From Neptunomonas antarctica (lineage in GTDB: Bacteria > Pseudomonadota > Gammaproteobacteria > Pseudomonadales > Balneatricaceae): a stretch of 64,000 nucleotides of DNA. This document shows positions 54,585 through 63,559 of this stretch, piece by piece; the stretch's first letter is position 1, and each line of letters opens with the position of its first letter. The position numbers were made by a program, and so were the translations under genes. Where the stretch lies: assembly GCF_001305295.1 (NCBI RefSeq), contig NZ_LJSI01000026.1, positions 62,001-126,000 of the forward strand, read 5' to 3'. Below the pieces are notes generated by a model. It ran no database searches. It saw nothing but the letters and a program-made list of their open reading frames with translations, and was not told the origin of the DNA.

Positions 54585-55955
54585 TTAATACGTTTGTTGA
54601 GTCGCTCGTTTATACTGTCGGGCTTTCAACTCTTTACGTTGCTTATTCCAATCTTGCTCTGAATCCAACGCATCCGCATCTTCCAAGGCTTCCTCTTTCT
54701 GCTTCTGTAAAAGCGGAGAGCTCAGCGACTCGGCCTGAGAACCCAGATAGGATGCGCTATCCTGAAGGATCTTCTTCGCACCTTCCAGATCACCGCTATC
54801 ACGGGCTTCAATAGCGCTACGGCTAAACTCATTAGCGACCTGCTCAACCGCCGCTTCAAGTGCCTTATCATTGCGAGCTGCTTTTATTTCCTGCCGGGAA
54901 AGACTAAAGCGGGCAACACTCTGGCCGGATAATTTTTCCTGATGTTGAGTCAACAAATTATCGTAGCTGACATTAACCGCCACCAGCTCAAGCTCTGTTT
55001 CAGCCTGCTGCTCAGGAACTTCTACCTCAAGAATAACGAATTTCTCCTGCTCGCTATAGAGCTGATTCAATCGGGTAGTTACCCGGTTACCAATAATTTC
55101 ACTTTTACGCCCCAACAAACGGATAGGTTTTACACCGTTTCGGCAACGAATTTCTATAGTAACGCCCTGAGCGACCACCGAAAGCACATCACCGAACTCA
55201 TATTGAAAAACAGACGCCAGATCTTCAGCATTCTCAACAAAGGCATGGTTACCATCACTAAAGCCAGCTAAACGTGTCATTAGGTCTTCGTTATAGCCAA
55301 GCCCTAAGCCGATAGTGGTTACACTAATGCCTTCTTTCGCCAGCGAAGCGCCTAGCTCTCCCAATTCAGAAGCAGATTGAGGCCCTACATTGGCTAAACC
55401 ATCGGACATTAAAATAACCCGGTTGACTTTATTTTTACTCAAAAACTTACGTAGCTCATTAGCCCCTTTACTGACGCCGGCAAACAGCGCGGTATTACCA
55501 TTCGCATGGACATTTTGGATCGCGTTATAAATGGCCTGATGATTACGTACCTGAGTCGCAGGCACTACCACCTGCACTCTGGAATCGTAGCTGACCACTG
55601 AAACAATATCCCGCTCATCAAGGCGCTTAATCGCCATGATAGCGGCTTCACGAGCATACTTGATTTTATCGCCACTCATTGAGCCAGACTTATCCAACAC
55701 AATGGCTACATTGGCAGGTATGCGTGCCTGCTTATCCTGCTGTTTAAAACCTTCCAAAGAAATTTTTATGAAAGCCCTGTGACTTTGCTCTGCTTCCATC
55801 ACAGGGGTTGCCAGATTAATGTTCAGATTTACCTGATTAGCCTGAGCCAAAACCGGCAACAGGCTCAGTATTAAAAATCCGCATGTCCCTGCTCTCTGTC
55901 TTAACATCTGTCTTAACATGCGTCTTAGCATAGACCTGCCTAATTGAGTGTTCAT
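54585..55955 (-). CDS. Secreted von Willebrand factor A domain protein
   Basis: 456 residues with a signal peptide ending near LAQANQ (residue 40) and a vWA domain at about 78-250 carrying an intact MIDAS (DKSGSMSGDK, with later Thr and Asp in NTALF and SDGLANVGP). The C-terminal third is charged and helical (about 330-456), ending in KKQ/ATQQ. VIT/vWA-type proteins act in periplasmic adhesion or metal-dependent protein assembly. AGGAG lies eight bases before ATG. First gene in the operon with the sensor kinase and regulator, so it may be the sensed or controlled component. Confidence 0.85.
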   Translation of the reverse strand: MNTQLGRSMLRRMLRQMLRQRAGTCGFLILSLLPVLAQANQVNLNINLATPVMEAEQSHRAFIKISLEGFKQQDKQARIPANVAIVLDKSGSMSGDKIKYAREAAIMAIKRLDERDIVSVVSYDSRVQVVVPATQVRNHQAIYNAIQNVHANGNTALFAGVSKGANELRKFLSKNKVNRVILMSDGLANVGPQSASELGELGASLAKEGISVTTIGLGLGYNEDLMTRLAGFSDGNHAFVENAEDLASVFQYEFGDVLSVVAQGVTIEIRCRNGVKPIRLLGRKSEIIGNRVTTRLNQLYSEQEKFVILEVEVPEQQAETELELVAVNVSYDNLLTQHQEKLSGQSVARFSLSRQEIKAARNDKALEAAVEQVANEFSRSAIEARDSGDLEGAKKILQDSASYLGSQAESLSSPLLQKQKEEALEDADALDSEQDWNKQRKELKARQYKRATQQTY

Positions 55956-56330
55956 GATGAAGCTCCTGAGATGTGAGTATAGTGGATCAAATCCACCGCT
56001 GTATTTACTCTACGTTCAACAAGACAGAAGAAAGTCAGATAAGGTTATCGATTTTGTAAGAAATTTGTAAAACATTAGAACCCATCACAAGGCCCCGGAA
56101 TTTTTTTAAAGTGACGCAGCCAGCTAATAAACCTTCAATATATCGATAATCAAGGTTGAAGCTATGATGGTGTAACGATAGCACGACGGAATAGCCTGCT
56201 GAATGATACGACAGAAGCCGGTGGCGCTTGTTCTTAGCTTGAGATGGTTTCAACCGCTGATTACCGGTAATCCCGGTTCAATTGTCATTAGTAATAAGAC
56301 CACCCTAAAGTGGTCTTATCTGCTGTGGCT
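55956..56330. other. Intergenic region with terminator
   Basis: Between the vWA gene and the FMO gene, both on the minus strand. A 72-codon frame (56035-56253) has no supporting start signal or homology. The promoter of the vWA operon must lie in the upper part (about 55956-56100). Confidence 0.5.
56294..56319 (-). terminator. Rho-independent terminator of the FMO gene
   Basis: Perfect 10-bp stem ATAAGACCAC / GTGGTCTTAT with a six-base loop, starting 12 bases after the FMO stop on the minus strand. Confidence 0.75.
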
Positions 56331-58160
56331 CTAGCTTAAGTGGTGAACCGGTTCCATTCCGTAGACCGGTGTTGCTATGCCTTCCATACGGGCTTTTATT
56401 TGCAGTGACAGGTATTGAGAGTAGTGACGGGATTGGTGCAGGTTGCCGCCGTGAAACCAGAGTGCGTCCTGGTGCGTAGGCTTCCACATGTTGCGTAGTT
56501 CGCCTTCCCATGGCCCCGGATCTTTGCTGGTATCAGACCCCATACCCCAGCATTTCCCCACCTTATCGGCAACTTCCTGAGAGATGATTTTAGCCGCCCA
56601 ACCGTTCATTGAACCATAGCCGGTGGCATACACAATTAAATCGGCGGGTAGCTCTGTGCCATCCGTTAACACTACTGATTTGGGCTTGATCCGCTCAATA
56701 GACACACCTGATTTAAGCTTAATTTCTCCGTCAGCGACCAGGTCTGATGCACCGACATCAATGTAGTAACCTGAACCGCGACGCAGGTATTTCATGAACA
56801 GTCCCGATCCATCTTCACCAAAGTCGAGCAGAAAACCAGCATCCGTTAAACGTTGGTAAAACTCAGCATCACGTTCCGCAACCGCTTGGTACGCGGGTAT
56901 ATGAAATTGCGGCATAATCTGAAAAGGCACGGATGCAAAGGTTAAATCGGCCTTATAAGTGGTCATCCCACTTTCAACCGCTTCTTCTGAATATAAACCA
57001 CCTAAGACCAGCTCCATCAGCGAGTCAGACTTGATAATGTGGGTGGATGAACGCTGAATCATGGTGACGTCTGCATCGTTTTCCCACAACGCACAGCAGA
57101 TATCATGGGCGGAGTTGTTGCCGCCTAATACGATGCATTTCTTATCTTTAAAAGCTTCTCCACCCGGATGTTGACTGGAGTGATGCTGCTCACCTTCAAA
57201 GGTATCCATCCCTGGTATATCGGGCGTATTAGGAATACCGGACATACCTGTCGCAAGGATCAGCTGTTTAGGGTGCAACGTCAGTTTCTCACCATCGCGA
57301 TCGATCTCTACCGTCCACTCTTGTTTCTCTTCATCATAGTGAGCGTGTGTGCAGCGTGTTGACCCCCAATAGTTCAGTTCCATCACTTTGGTGTACATCT
57401 CCAGCCAATCACCTACCTTATCTTTTGGCGTAAAGACGGGCCAATTCTCAGGAAAAGGCAGATAAGGCATATGGTCATACCAGATAGGATCATGCAGCGA
57501 GAGTGATTTATAGCGATTACGCCAGGTGTCTCCGGGTTTAGGTAAGGCATCAATAATAATCGTTGGCACTTCAAGTTGGCGTAGGCGTGCCCCTAATCCT
57601 ATCCCGCCTTGTCCACCACCAATGATCAGGCAGTAGGGTTGTTCGGTATAGCCGAGGGTTGCTTCTTCATGCTGGCGTTTTTCGAGCCAGGTTTGGCGGT
57701 TTTTATTGGCCCCATGTTCCGCGCCTTTAGGGCGTAGCTTATTGCGTTTTTCCGGGTAATCTTTTAGCTCGGTCATGGTCGTCAGAAATGTCCACGCCAA
57801 TCCATCACGTAAGCGTACATAGGCACGCCCTCTTGCTACGCCGGTTTCGAAACTGATCCATGCATCGGTAACGCCGTCAGCCTCAGTAGCATTTTCTTCG
57901 ACTTGCCAGTGACAGGGACGGGTATTATCCATGGTTGCAGCGATCATATCACTAATAGCAGCCCGCCCTTCCAGGGTTTTAATATTCCATGTGAAAACGA
58001 TAAGATCACGCCAGAAGCCGCTCTCTTCAAACAAATTAGCGGCATCTGTTGGGGTATCTGAACTAAGCGCGGCGGCAAATTTTTCGACCCACGCCACGGC
58101 GGTAAGGGTCGGCTGATGAGTCGCGGTTAATGCGGGTTTTGTTAATGCGGTATTGCTCAT
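56331..58160 (-). CDS. NTF2-FAD monooxygenase fusion
   Basis: 609 residues from ATG 58160 with GGAG six bases upstream. Residues 15-140 form an NTF2/SnoaL-like domain; residues 175-609 are a flavin-containing monooxygenase with FAD motif GGGQGG (181-186), the FMO identifier FEGEQHHSSQHPGG, NADPH motif VLGGNNSAHD and the terminal ATG motif VYATGY. YUCCA/FMO and Baeyer-Villiger enzymes are the closest known relatives; the substrate is unknown. It has a -24/-12 promoter and is divergent from a sigma-54 activator, which suggests substrate-inducible degradation of a small organic compound. Confidence 0.85.
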   Translation of the reverse strand: MSNTALTKPALTATHQPTLTAVAWVEKFAAALSSDTPTDAANLFEESGFWRDLIVFTWNIKTLEGRAAISDMIAATMDNTRPCHWQVEENATEADGVTDAWISFETGVARGRAYVRLRDGLAWTFLTTMTELKDYPEKRNKLRPKGAEHGANKNRQTWLEKRQHEEATLGYTEQPYCLIIGGGQGGIGLGARLRQLEVPTIIIDALPKPGDTWRNRYKSLSLHDPIWYDHMPYLPFPENWPVFTPKDKVGDWLEMYTKVMELNYWGSTRCTHAHYDEEKQEWTVEIDRDGEKLTLHPKQLILATGMSGIPNTPDIPGMDTFEGEQHHSSQHPGGEAFKDKKCIVLGGNNSAHDICCALWENDADVTMIQRSSTHIIKSDSLMELVLGGLYSEEAVESGMTTYKADLTFASVPFQIMPQFHIPAYQAVAERDAEFYQRLTDAGFLLDFGEDGSGLFMKYLRRGSGYYIDVGASDLVADGEIKLKSGVSIERIKPKSVVLTDGTELPADLIVYATGYGSMNGWAAKIISQEVADKVGKCWGMGSDTSKDPGPWEGELRNMWKPTHQDALWFHGGNLHQSRHYSQYLSLQIKARMEGIATPVYGMEPVHHLS

Positions 58161-58260
58161 AAGTATCTCCACTGCAGATTATTGTTTTTGTAACTGCGTT
58201 AACACCAACGTCTTGATCAAGTCTGGGAACGTCCTTGTATTACGTTGATGCAGGAGATAA

Positions 58261-58276
58261 AGCAGTAAGCATGCCA
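58261..58276 (-). promoter_or_regulatory. Sigma-54 promoter of the FMO gene
   Basis: On the minus strand TGGCAT-N5-CTGCT, with GG and GC exactly ten bases apart, matches the RpoN consensus TGGCAC-N5-TTGCW. It is about 100 bases before the start codon. Confidence 0.75.
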
Positions 58277-58384
58277 GAGTGCTAAGTTTTTTTGTTTTAT
58301 ATAATAGGTAATTGATTATTATAAGATTTTCGTGTGATATTTGATGGTTTGTGTCGCCAGCCAGTGGATTCCGAATCTGATTAG

Positions 58385-58468
58385 GTTTACACCTGTAATG
58401 CGACGGCATACCAGGTGTAACGCGCTGTTTAGTACGCCGTTACAGGTGTAAACCTGTAACGGCGTACT
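58385..58468. promoter_or_regulatory. Enhancer-like sites with 38-bp palindrome
   Basis: 58431-58468 is a perfect palindrome of 16-bp arms (AGTACGCCGTTACAGG / CCTGTAACGGCGTACT) around TGTAAA. Further copies of its core CAGGTGTAA lie at 58412-58420 (plus) and about 58385-58398 (minus). Located 110-190 bases upstream of the -24/-12 promoter, where activator-binding sites are expected. Confidence 0.7.
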
Positions 58469-58589
58469 ATCACGAACGATAGAAATGGCTACAGAAAGGA
58501 CGGTAGAAAGAACTATAGAAAGCCTGCAGAGTGAGGGGTAAACTCGATTAACCGTGCATAAAAATAACAGCCACGGGCTAAGGAGCAGT

Positions 58590-60569
58590 ATGCATAGCGC
58601 AAGCCAACAGCGTCGTCATATCAATACGATACTCAGCTATGGTGGTCACCAGGCGATGAGTAAAAGCTATTCGCCCAGCCACGACATCATCGGACGTTCG
58701 TGGCAGCGATGCTTAACCGAATATGGTTTAGATCCAAGCCAACCAAGGCCGGCACGTATTGTGACCCATCAAACTCTGCGTGAGCATCAAGACTCGGTCG
58801 ATGAGTTTTTGAATGTAGCACGTGCGGGTGTAGAACAGCTTTACACTCAGGTGTCGAGTCTCGGTTATGTCTTATTACTGAGTGATCATCGCGGTATTAC
58901 CGTTCAGTTCTTAGGTAATAAACATGATGACGAACTTCTGCATAGGGCGGGGCTCTACTTAGGAGCGGACTGGAGTGAGCAATATGCGGGAACCTCGGCT
59001 GTCGGAACCTGTATTCAAGAGCAACAAGCATTAACCTGCCATCGTGTCGATCATTTTGATAGTTCCCATATAGGTTTAACCTGTACGGCTGCGCCTATTA
59101 AAGATCCTTCGGGTCAGTTGTTGGCCGTTTTAGATATTTCCGCATTACATTCGTCCCGCACACCCGATAGCCAGAATTTTGCGCTACACCTCACCCAGCT
59201 GTATGCACGGCTGATTGAGGATGCCTACTTTTTAAGGCGTTATCGGCATAGTTTGATTTTCAGGTGTGATAAGTCGCGTGAGTTAGTCCAGGTGAACGGG
59301 CAACTGTTATTTGCCTTAGATGAGCAAGGCGATATTCTGGCGGCTAATTCAGCAGCGCGTGCCCTTCTCTCACAGCTCAATTTACATAATCAGCCAAGGG
59401 TTTCTTTACCCTCATTACTAGAATGTCAGTGGCGCGATATTTTGTCGATCACCTACGATAGTAAAGACGGCACGCGGGCATTTCGGGTATCCGGCACACA
59501 ACAAACCCTATTTGGGATGCTGATTGAGCCGACCCCGAATCTGATGAGCAAACCAGCGACTTCCCAGGCGCTGACCACACAGGACGAAGCCGTACCCGCA
59601 CTCGATTGCTTAGCTGCAGATGACCCGGCTATGCGCCAAACCATCTGTTTAGCTAAACGCTTACGTGACCGGAATGTAAGCTTGCTGATACTCGGAGAGA
59701 CAGGCACAGGTAAGGAGGTGTTAGCGCAAGCGATTCACGCGAGTAGCCAGCGTGGCAACAACGCTTTTATGGCGGTTAATTGTGCGGCAATTCCTGAGTC
59801 GCTCATAGAGAGCGAGCTATTCGGATATGCACCGGGCACGTTTACGGGTGGTCGGGCAAAAGGCGCCAAAGGACTAATCCAGCAAGCCAACGGCGGCACC
59901 CTGTTTTTGGACGAAATTGGTGATATGCCCCTACATCTGCAAACTCGCTTACTGCGTGTTTTAGCAGAAGGACAAGTGCTTCCTCTAGGAGCAGTGCAGC
60001 CCATTGATGTGGATATACGCGTGCTGGCGGCGACCCATTGCAATATTGCGCAACTGATCGCTGCTGGACGCTTTCGGGAAGACCTTTTCTACCGACTGAA
60101 TGGCGCCACGCTAACACTGCCAGCCCTTAAAGCGCGAGCCGATAAGCATTATCTTATCCAAACTTTACTTAAGCGGATTAATCCCACCGTCAGGTTACGG
60201 GCGGATGCGATGAGTGCGCTACTCGCCTATGAGTGGCCGGGTAATATTAGGCAACTCGACAACACACTCACTTTTGCAGAAGCTATCTGTGAAGCAGATG
60301 AGATAACCGTGCATCACTTACCGGAAGAATGCATGATTCATCGAAGGGAGAATCCCGCATTGTTGACGCTGAGACAAACGGCGCCAGAATACGTAGGTGC
60401 AAGTACACTCGAAGCTGATATTCAATCACCTGAACAACAGGCGTTACTTGATACGTTACGGCATCACCGCTGGAATATATCAGCGGCGGCAAAACAGTTA
60501 AACGTATCCCGCCCAACGGTTTATCGTCGCATGAGACAGTACAAGATTGTTCTCCCCAAAGACATGTAA
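58590..60569 (+). CDS. AcoR-type sigma-54-dependent activator
   Basis: 659 residues from ATG 58590 (AAGGAG 5 bases upstream; GTG 58554 is rejected). An N-terminal GAF-like sensor (about 60-215, with GADWSEQYAGTSAVGTCI), a central AAA+ domain with GETGTGKE (Walker A), a sigma-54 contact loop PGTFTGG and GGTLFLDEIGDMP (Walker B), and a C-terminal Fis-type HTH (WNISAAAKQLNVSRPTVYRRM). The canonical GAFTGA is changed to GTFTGG, retaining the contacting Thr. It should sense an aromatic or carbonyl-type metabolite and drive the divergent monooxygenase. Confidence 0.9.
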   Translation: MHSASQQRRHINTILSYGGHQAMSKSYSPSHDIIGRSWQRCLTEYGLDPSQPRPARIVTHQTLREHQDSVDEFLNVARAGVEQLYTQVSSLGYVLLLSDHRGITVQFLGNKHDDELLHRAGLYLGADWSEQYAGTSAVGTCIQEQQALTCHRVDHFDSSHIGLTCTAAPIKDPSGQLLAVLDISALHSSRTPDSQNFALHLTQLYARLIEDAYFLRRYRHSLIFRCDKSRELVQVNGQLLFALDEQGDILAANSAARALLSQLNLHNQPRVSLPSLLECQWRDILSITYDSKDGTRAFRVSGTQQTLFGMLIEPTPNLMSKPATSQALTTQDEAVPALDCLAADDPAMRQTICLAKRLRDRNVSLLILGETGTGKEVLAQAIHASSQRGNNAFMAVNCAAIPESLIESELFGYAPGTFTGGRAKGAKGLIQQANGGTLFLDEIGDMPLHLQTRLLRVLAEGQVLPLGAVQPIDVDIRVLAATHCNIAQLIAAGRFREDLFYRLNGATLTLPALKARADKHYLIQTLLKRINPTVRLRADAMSALLAYEWPGNIRQLDNTLTFAEAICEADEITVHHLPEECMIHRRENPALLTLRQTAPEYVGASTLEADIQSPEQQALLDTLRHHRWNISAAAKQLNVSRPTVYRRMRQYKIVLPKDM

Positions 60570-60636
60570 AGGGCAGGCTTAAACAGCATGCTGTATGAGC
60601 TCATCCGCTGATCATCCCGTAACCCGGGTCAACTGG

Positions 60637-60981
60637 TCAGTTTCCCTTTACGGTGTCTCTGCGTTTGCGCTCCCATTGAGACCAAGCAAGCCAGGTTCTG
60701 CAGCCCAATTCAGCTAACCAGCGAAACGCCGGATCCAACAACAGGCCCGCCACTTTACGATAGCGCGTATGTTGCCAGGCCCGCACATTCGCGTCTAAAC
60801 CTTTCACCCACTGGCCATCTTCGGTTTTTAAATGCAACTCAGAACGCAGCGCCGCCTGATCACCTATCGGCAAAGATGTAATGGGCAACAATTCTAAACC
60901 ATCATCATAATGGCCCGGCAGCTTGGCCATTTCGGCACTGCAAATCGGGCAGGCATCGTCGTAATATAGTATGTCTTTTTA
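60637..60981 (-). pseudogene. DCC-family (DUF393) protein with stop at codon 2
   Basis: On the minus strand an open frame reads DILYYDDACPICSAEMAKL... and then the DUF393 pattern LHLKTEDGQWVKGLDANVRAWQHTRYRKVAGLL to the stop at 60637. The DxxCPIC motif (60940-60960) is characteristic of DCC thiol-disulfide proteins. The only ATG in register is at 60982-60984, preceded by GAGAAG, and its second codon is TAA (60979-60981). The first in-frame ATG after that is 60930, which omits the CxxC motif. Either a nonsense mutation or an unusual start. DCC genes are often next to photolyase genes, as here. Confidence 0.7.
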
Positions 60982-61050
60982 CATCTTCTCTATACGTGCT
61001 CTCGCGATAATCAGATGTCAGCTAATAAGAAAATATACGGCGAGGCCGCC

Positions 61051-62619
61051 TCATAGAGATTCCATATCAGCTAACAGCCGTTCACCCTTAGCAACAATGT
61101 CCGCCTGCTCTTCTGGTGAATACTTACGCCAGGCATTGTAGGGAAATGCCATCCGGGGATTGCGTCCAAATCTATCTTCGTGTCGATTGATAAAGTGCCA
61201 ATACAGCGCATTAAATGGACAAGCATCATCAGTGAGTTTTTCTTTCACGTTATACGCGCAGCCTTTGCAGTAATCGCTCATTTTATTAATATAATTGCCA
61301 CTGGCAGCATAAGGTTTAGAGGCTATTAAACCGCCATCGGCAAACAAAGCCATGCCACGCGTATTGGGTAATTCGACCCACTCTACCGCATCGATATAAA
61401 CACCCAAATACCACGCGTCGACGTCATCCGGCGCTAAGCCAGCCAACAGCGCAAAATTACCCGTCACCATCAACCGCTGTATATGGTGTGCGTAACTGTA
61501 CGTCATGGTTTGTTGAATGCTTTGTTTGATGCAATTCATTTTGGTGTTGCTACTCCAATACCAACCAGGCAGAGGCGTGGTCGCATCGAGTGCATTCAGC
61601 CTTCGGTACTGCGGCATATTCGACCAATACATACCCCGCACATATTCGCGCCACCCTAGAATTTGCCGAATAAAACCTTCAACCTGCGCGAGGTTAATCT
61701 CACCTTCAGATGTTTCAAAATATTGAATCGCGGTTTGAATCACCTGCATGGGATGCAGCATTTTTGTATTCAGTGAAAAGCTCAGCCGTGAATGGTACAA
61801 ACTCCATTGATACTCGCTTTTTTCAGTCATCGCATCCTGATACAAACCAAAATTCGACAAACCAAACTCGCAAAAATAATTGAGCAACGCTAATGATTGA
61901 GTTCGATTGACTGGCCACAGCAGGCTGTCGTTTGGCTCTCCAATGGTGTTAACCTTATGCCTTGCTAAACGTGCCAATACCTCTCGGGCATTATTGCTGA
62001 ACATTAGCGGTTGCGGAATGTCGGGTAATGCGTTTTTTGATAGAGCTTTTCGATTTTCGGCATCAAAATTCCAGCGCTCACCTAACGGCCCATCATCTGT
62101 CATTAAAATATTAAACCGCTTACGCATTTTGCGATAAAACATTTCCATGCGTACGGCAGTGTTAGGTTTAAAATACTGCTGGAGTTCTTCAAACGGCACT
62201 AAAAAGTGTTCGCTATCTACTTTGATAATAGTGACGCTGACTTTAGTGTTTAATTCATCTAACTGACTAAGCAGGCGGTATTCATCAGGCCGTTGATACT
62301 CAAAACTGGCACATCCTGTTTGGGTGATAACGTGTTGGATAAGCCCCGAAAGCGATTCAAACTCAGCCGAGTCATCGAGCGTTAAATGTAAAACCCTATG
62401 ACCGCTTTGTTGCAGCGCCTGGGCAAATGCTTGCATAGCCAAAAAAAAAGCACAGACCTTTTGCACATGGTGCCGAACGTAATTGACCTCTTGCGGCAAT
62501 TCGGCGATTACATATAACGTATCTTCGCTTTTTTCCTGGAACCATGAATGGCGCGCATTAAGTTGATCACCCAATATCCAGCGCACGGTTTTTACCTTGG
62601 GTAGACAGTCCAGTGCCAT
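61051..62619 (-). CDS. phrB: FeS-type (6-4) photolyase/cryptochrome-related protein
   Basis: 522 residues of the prokaryotic FeS-BCP family (Agrobacterium PhrB). The four cysteines of the 4Fe-4S cluster align: Cys363 (NCIKQ), Cys451 and Cys454 (DYCKGC) and Cys467 (DACPFN). The active-site histidines fall in YAHHIQRLMV (His378/379). The N-terminal Rossmann part (TVRWILGDQLNARHSWF) lacks nothing obvious. These enzymes repair (6-4) photoproducts with FAD and a DMRL antenna. ATG 62619 is the best start. The DCC gene lies downstream on the same strand. Confidence 0.9.
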   Translation of the reverse strand: MALDCLPKVKTVRWILGDQLNARHSWFQEKSEDTLYVIAELPQEVNYVRHHVQKVCAFFLAMQAFAQALQQSGHRVLHLTLDDSAEFESLSGLIQHVITQTGCASFEYQRPDEYRLLSQLDELNTKVSVTIIKVDSEHFLVPFEELQQYFKPNTAVRMEMFYRKMRKRFNILMTDDGPLGERWNFDAENRKALSKNALPDIPQPLMFSNNAREVLARLARHKVNTIGEPNDSLLWPVNRTQSLALLNYFCEFGLSNFGLYQDAMTEKSEYQWSLYHSRLSFSLNTKMLHPMQVIQTAIQYFETSEGEINLAQVEGFIRQILGWREYVRGMYWSNMPQYRRLNALDATTPLPGWYWSSNTKMNCIKQSIQQTMTYSYAHHIQRLMVTGNFALLAGLAPDDVDAWYLGVYIDAVEWVELPNTRGMALFADGGLIASKPYAASGNYINKMSDYCKGCAYNVKEKLTDDACPFNALYWHFINRHEDRFGRNPRMAFPYNAWRKYSPEEQADIVAKGERLLADMESL

Positions 62620-62776
62620 GGCTATAATTGCTCAAAGCTGTCTATAAACACGTCTAAGTCTCCACAAGTCTCATAGGCCAACAGGCTATATCTAAAGTTT
62701 CATGTACTATATCGCTTCTGGTTTCAGCAACCCACTGATTTAAGTAACCGCTATCTGGATGTTACTCATGTACGGG

Positions 62777-63559
62777 TTACAGGCTAAACAACACATCGGT
62801 GCGGATAATATACTTCACACCTTCAGCTATTGTTTGCGAGCTATGCAGATACTGCAACGGATGCATGCCATGAGGAAAGCACAATGCGCCACCAGCAGGC
62901 GTGCGTACACCCACCACATTCGCATCCTTAGGGTTTCGGGCTGGCCTGGCTGGATCATTTTTATCAACCAGAAACTGTGTTTCACCCCCGCTAAAATCAT
63001 CATTTAACAGAATCAAAAAGGTATACTGGCTATAACGATCACCAAAAGCATCAGGTACTATCTGCCCGTTAACGATCCGGCTTCCGGGCCAGGCACCGTC
63101 TGTATGAGTGCTGAAGAAATCCTCTTTTTCATAACGATAAAAACGGAAGCGCTGATTCAGCCCTAGTGGCTCTTTAGCCATGAAGTGGCTGGTGTCATCA
63201 CTAAACAATGGCGCGGCCCGTGACCAAATAAGTCGCTCCGTTACGCTATCCACAATCCAGTTAAGATTCATATTATGGCGAATGTTCCGTCCCAGAGATA
63301 CCGCCGCATCTTCGGTAAAACCCATCGTTTCAATCGCGTCAATAAAGGCCCGGCATTCATCAGGACTTAACAGGTTTAATAACTGAAACACCCCTGGCAC
63401 ACCCTCAACCGCTGTACGGATAACATCTGGCCGTTGATCTGTCAACTGCTCTTTCAACTGCAAAGGATTTTCTTCACTACTACCCCACAATGGTAAGTCC
63501 TGACGACGACTACCAGGCTCACGGCCAGCGATATAAAACGGGTGAGTGTTTGTATTCAT
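62777..63559 (-). CDS. 2OG-Fe(II) oxygenase, prolyl 4-hydroxylase-like
   Basis: 260 residues. The double-stranded beta-helix core is seen in FRFYRYEKEDFFSTHTDGAWPG (His and Asp iron ligands in THTDG), YTFLILLNDDFSGGETQFL and PAGGALCFPHGMHPLQYLH (distal His), with the 2OG-binding Arg/Lys in GVKYIIRTDVLF. The pattern belongs to P4Hc-domain enzymes that hydroxylate proline or small amino-acid substrates. Its start overlaps the stop of the VOC gene (ATGA), so they are translationally coupled and may work on one substrate. Substrate unknown. Confidence 0.85.
   Translation of the reverse strand: MNTNTHPFYIAGREPGSRRQDLPLWGSSEENPLQLKEQLTDQRPDVIRTAVEGVPGVFQLLNLLSPDECRAFIDAIETMGFTEDAAVSLGRNIRHNMNLNWIVDSVTERLIWSRAAPLFSDDTSHFMAKEPLGLNQRFRFYRYEKEDFFSTHTDGAWPGSRIVNGQIVPDAFGDRYSQYTFLILLNDDFSGGETQFLVDKNDPARPARNPKDANVVGVRTPAGGALCFPHGMHPLQYLHSSQTIAEGVKYIIRTDVLFSL

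Noticed and set aside
56035-56253. 72-codon frame in the vWA-FMO gap
   Set aside because: No start signal, composition unlike a protein, overlaps expected promoter and terminator space.
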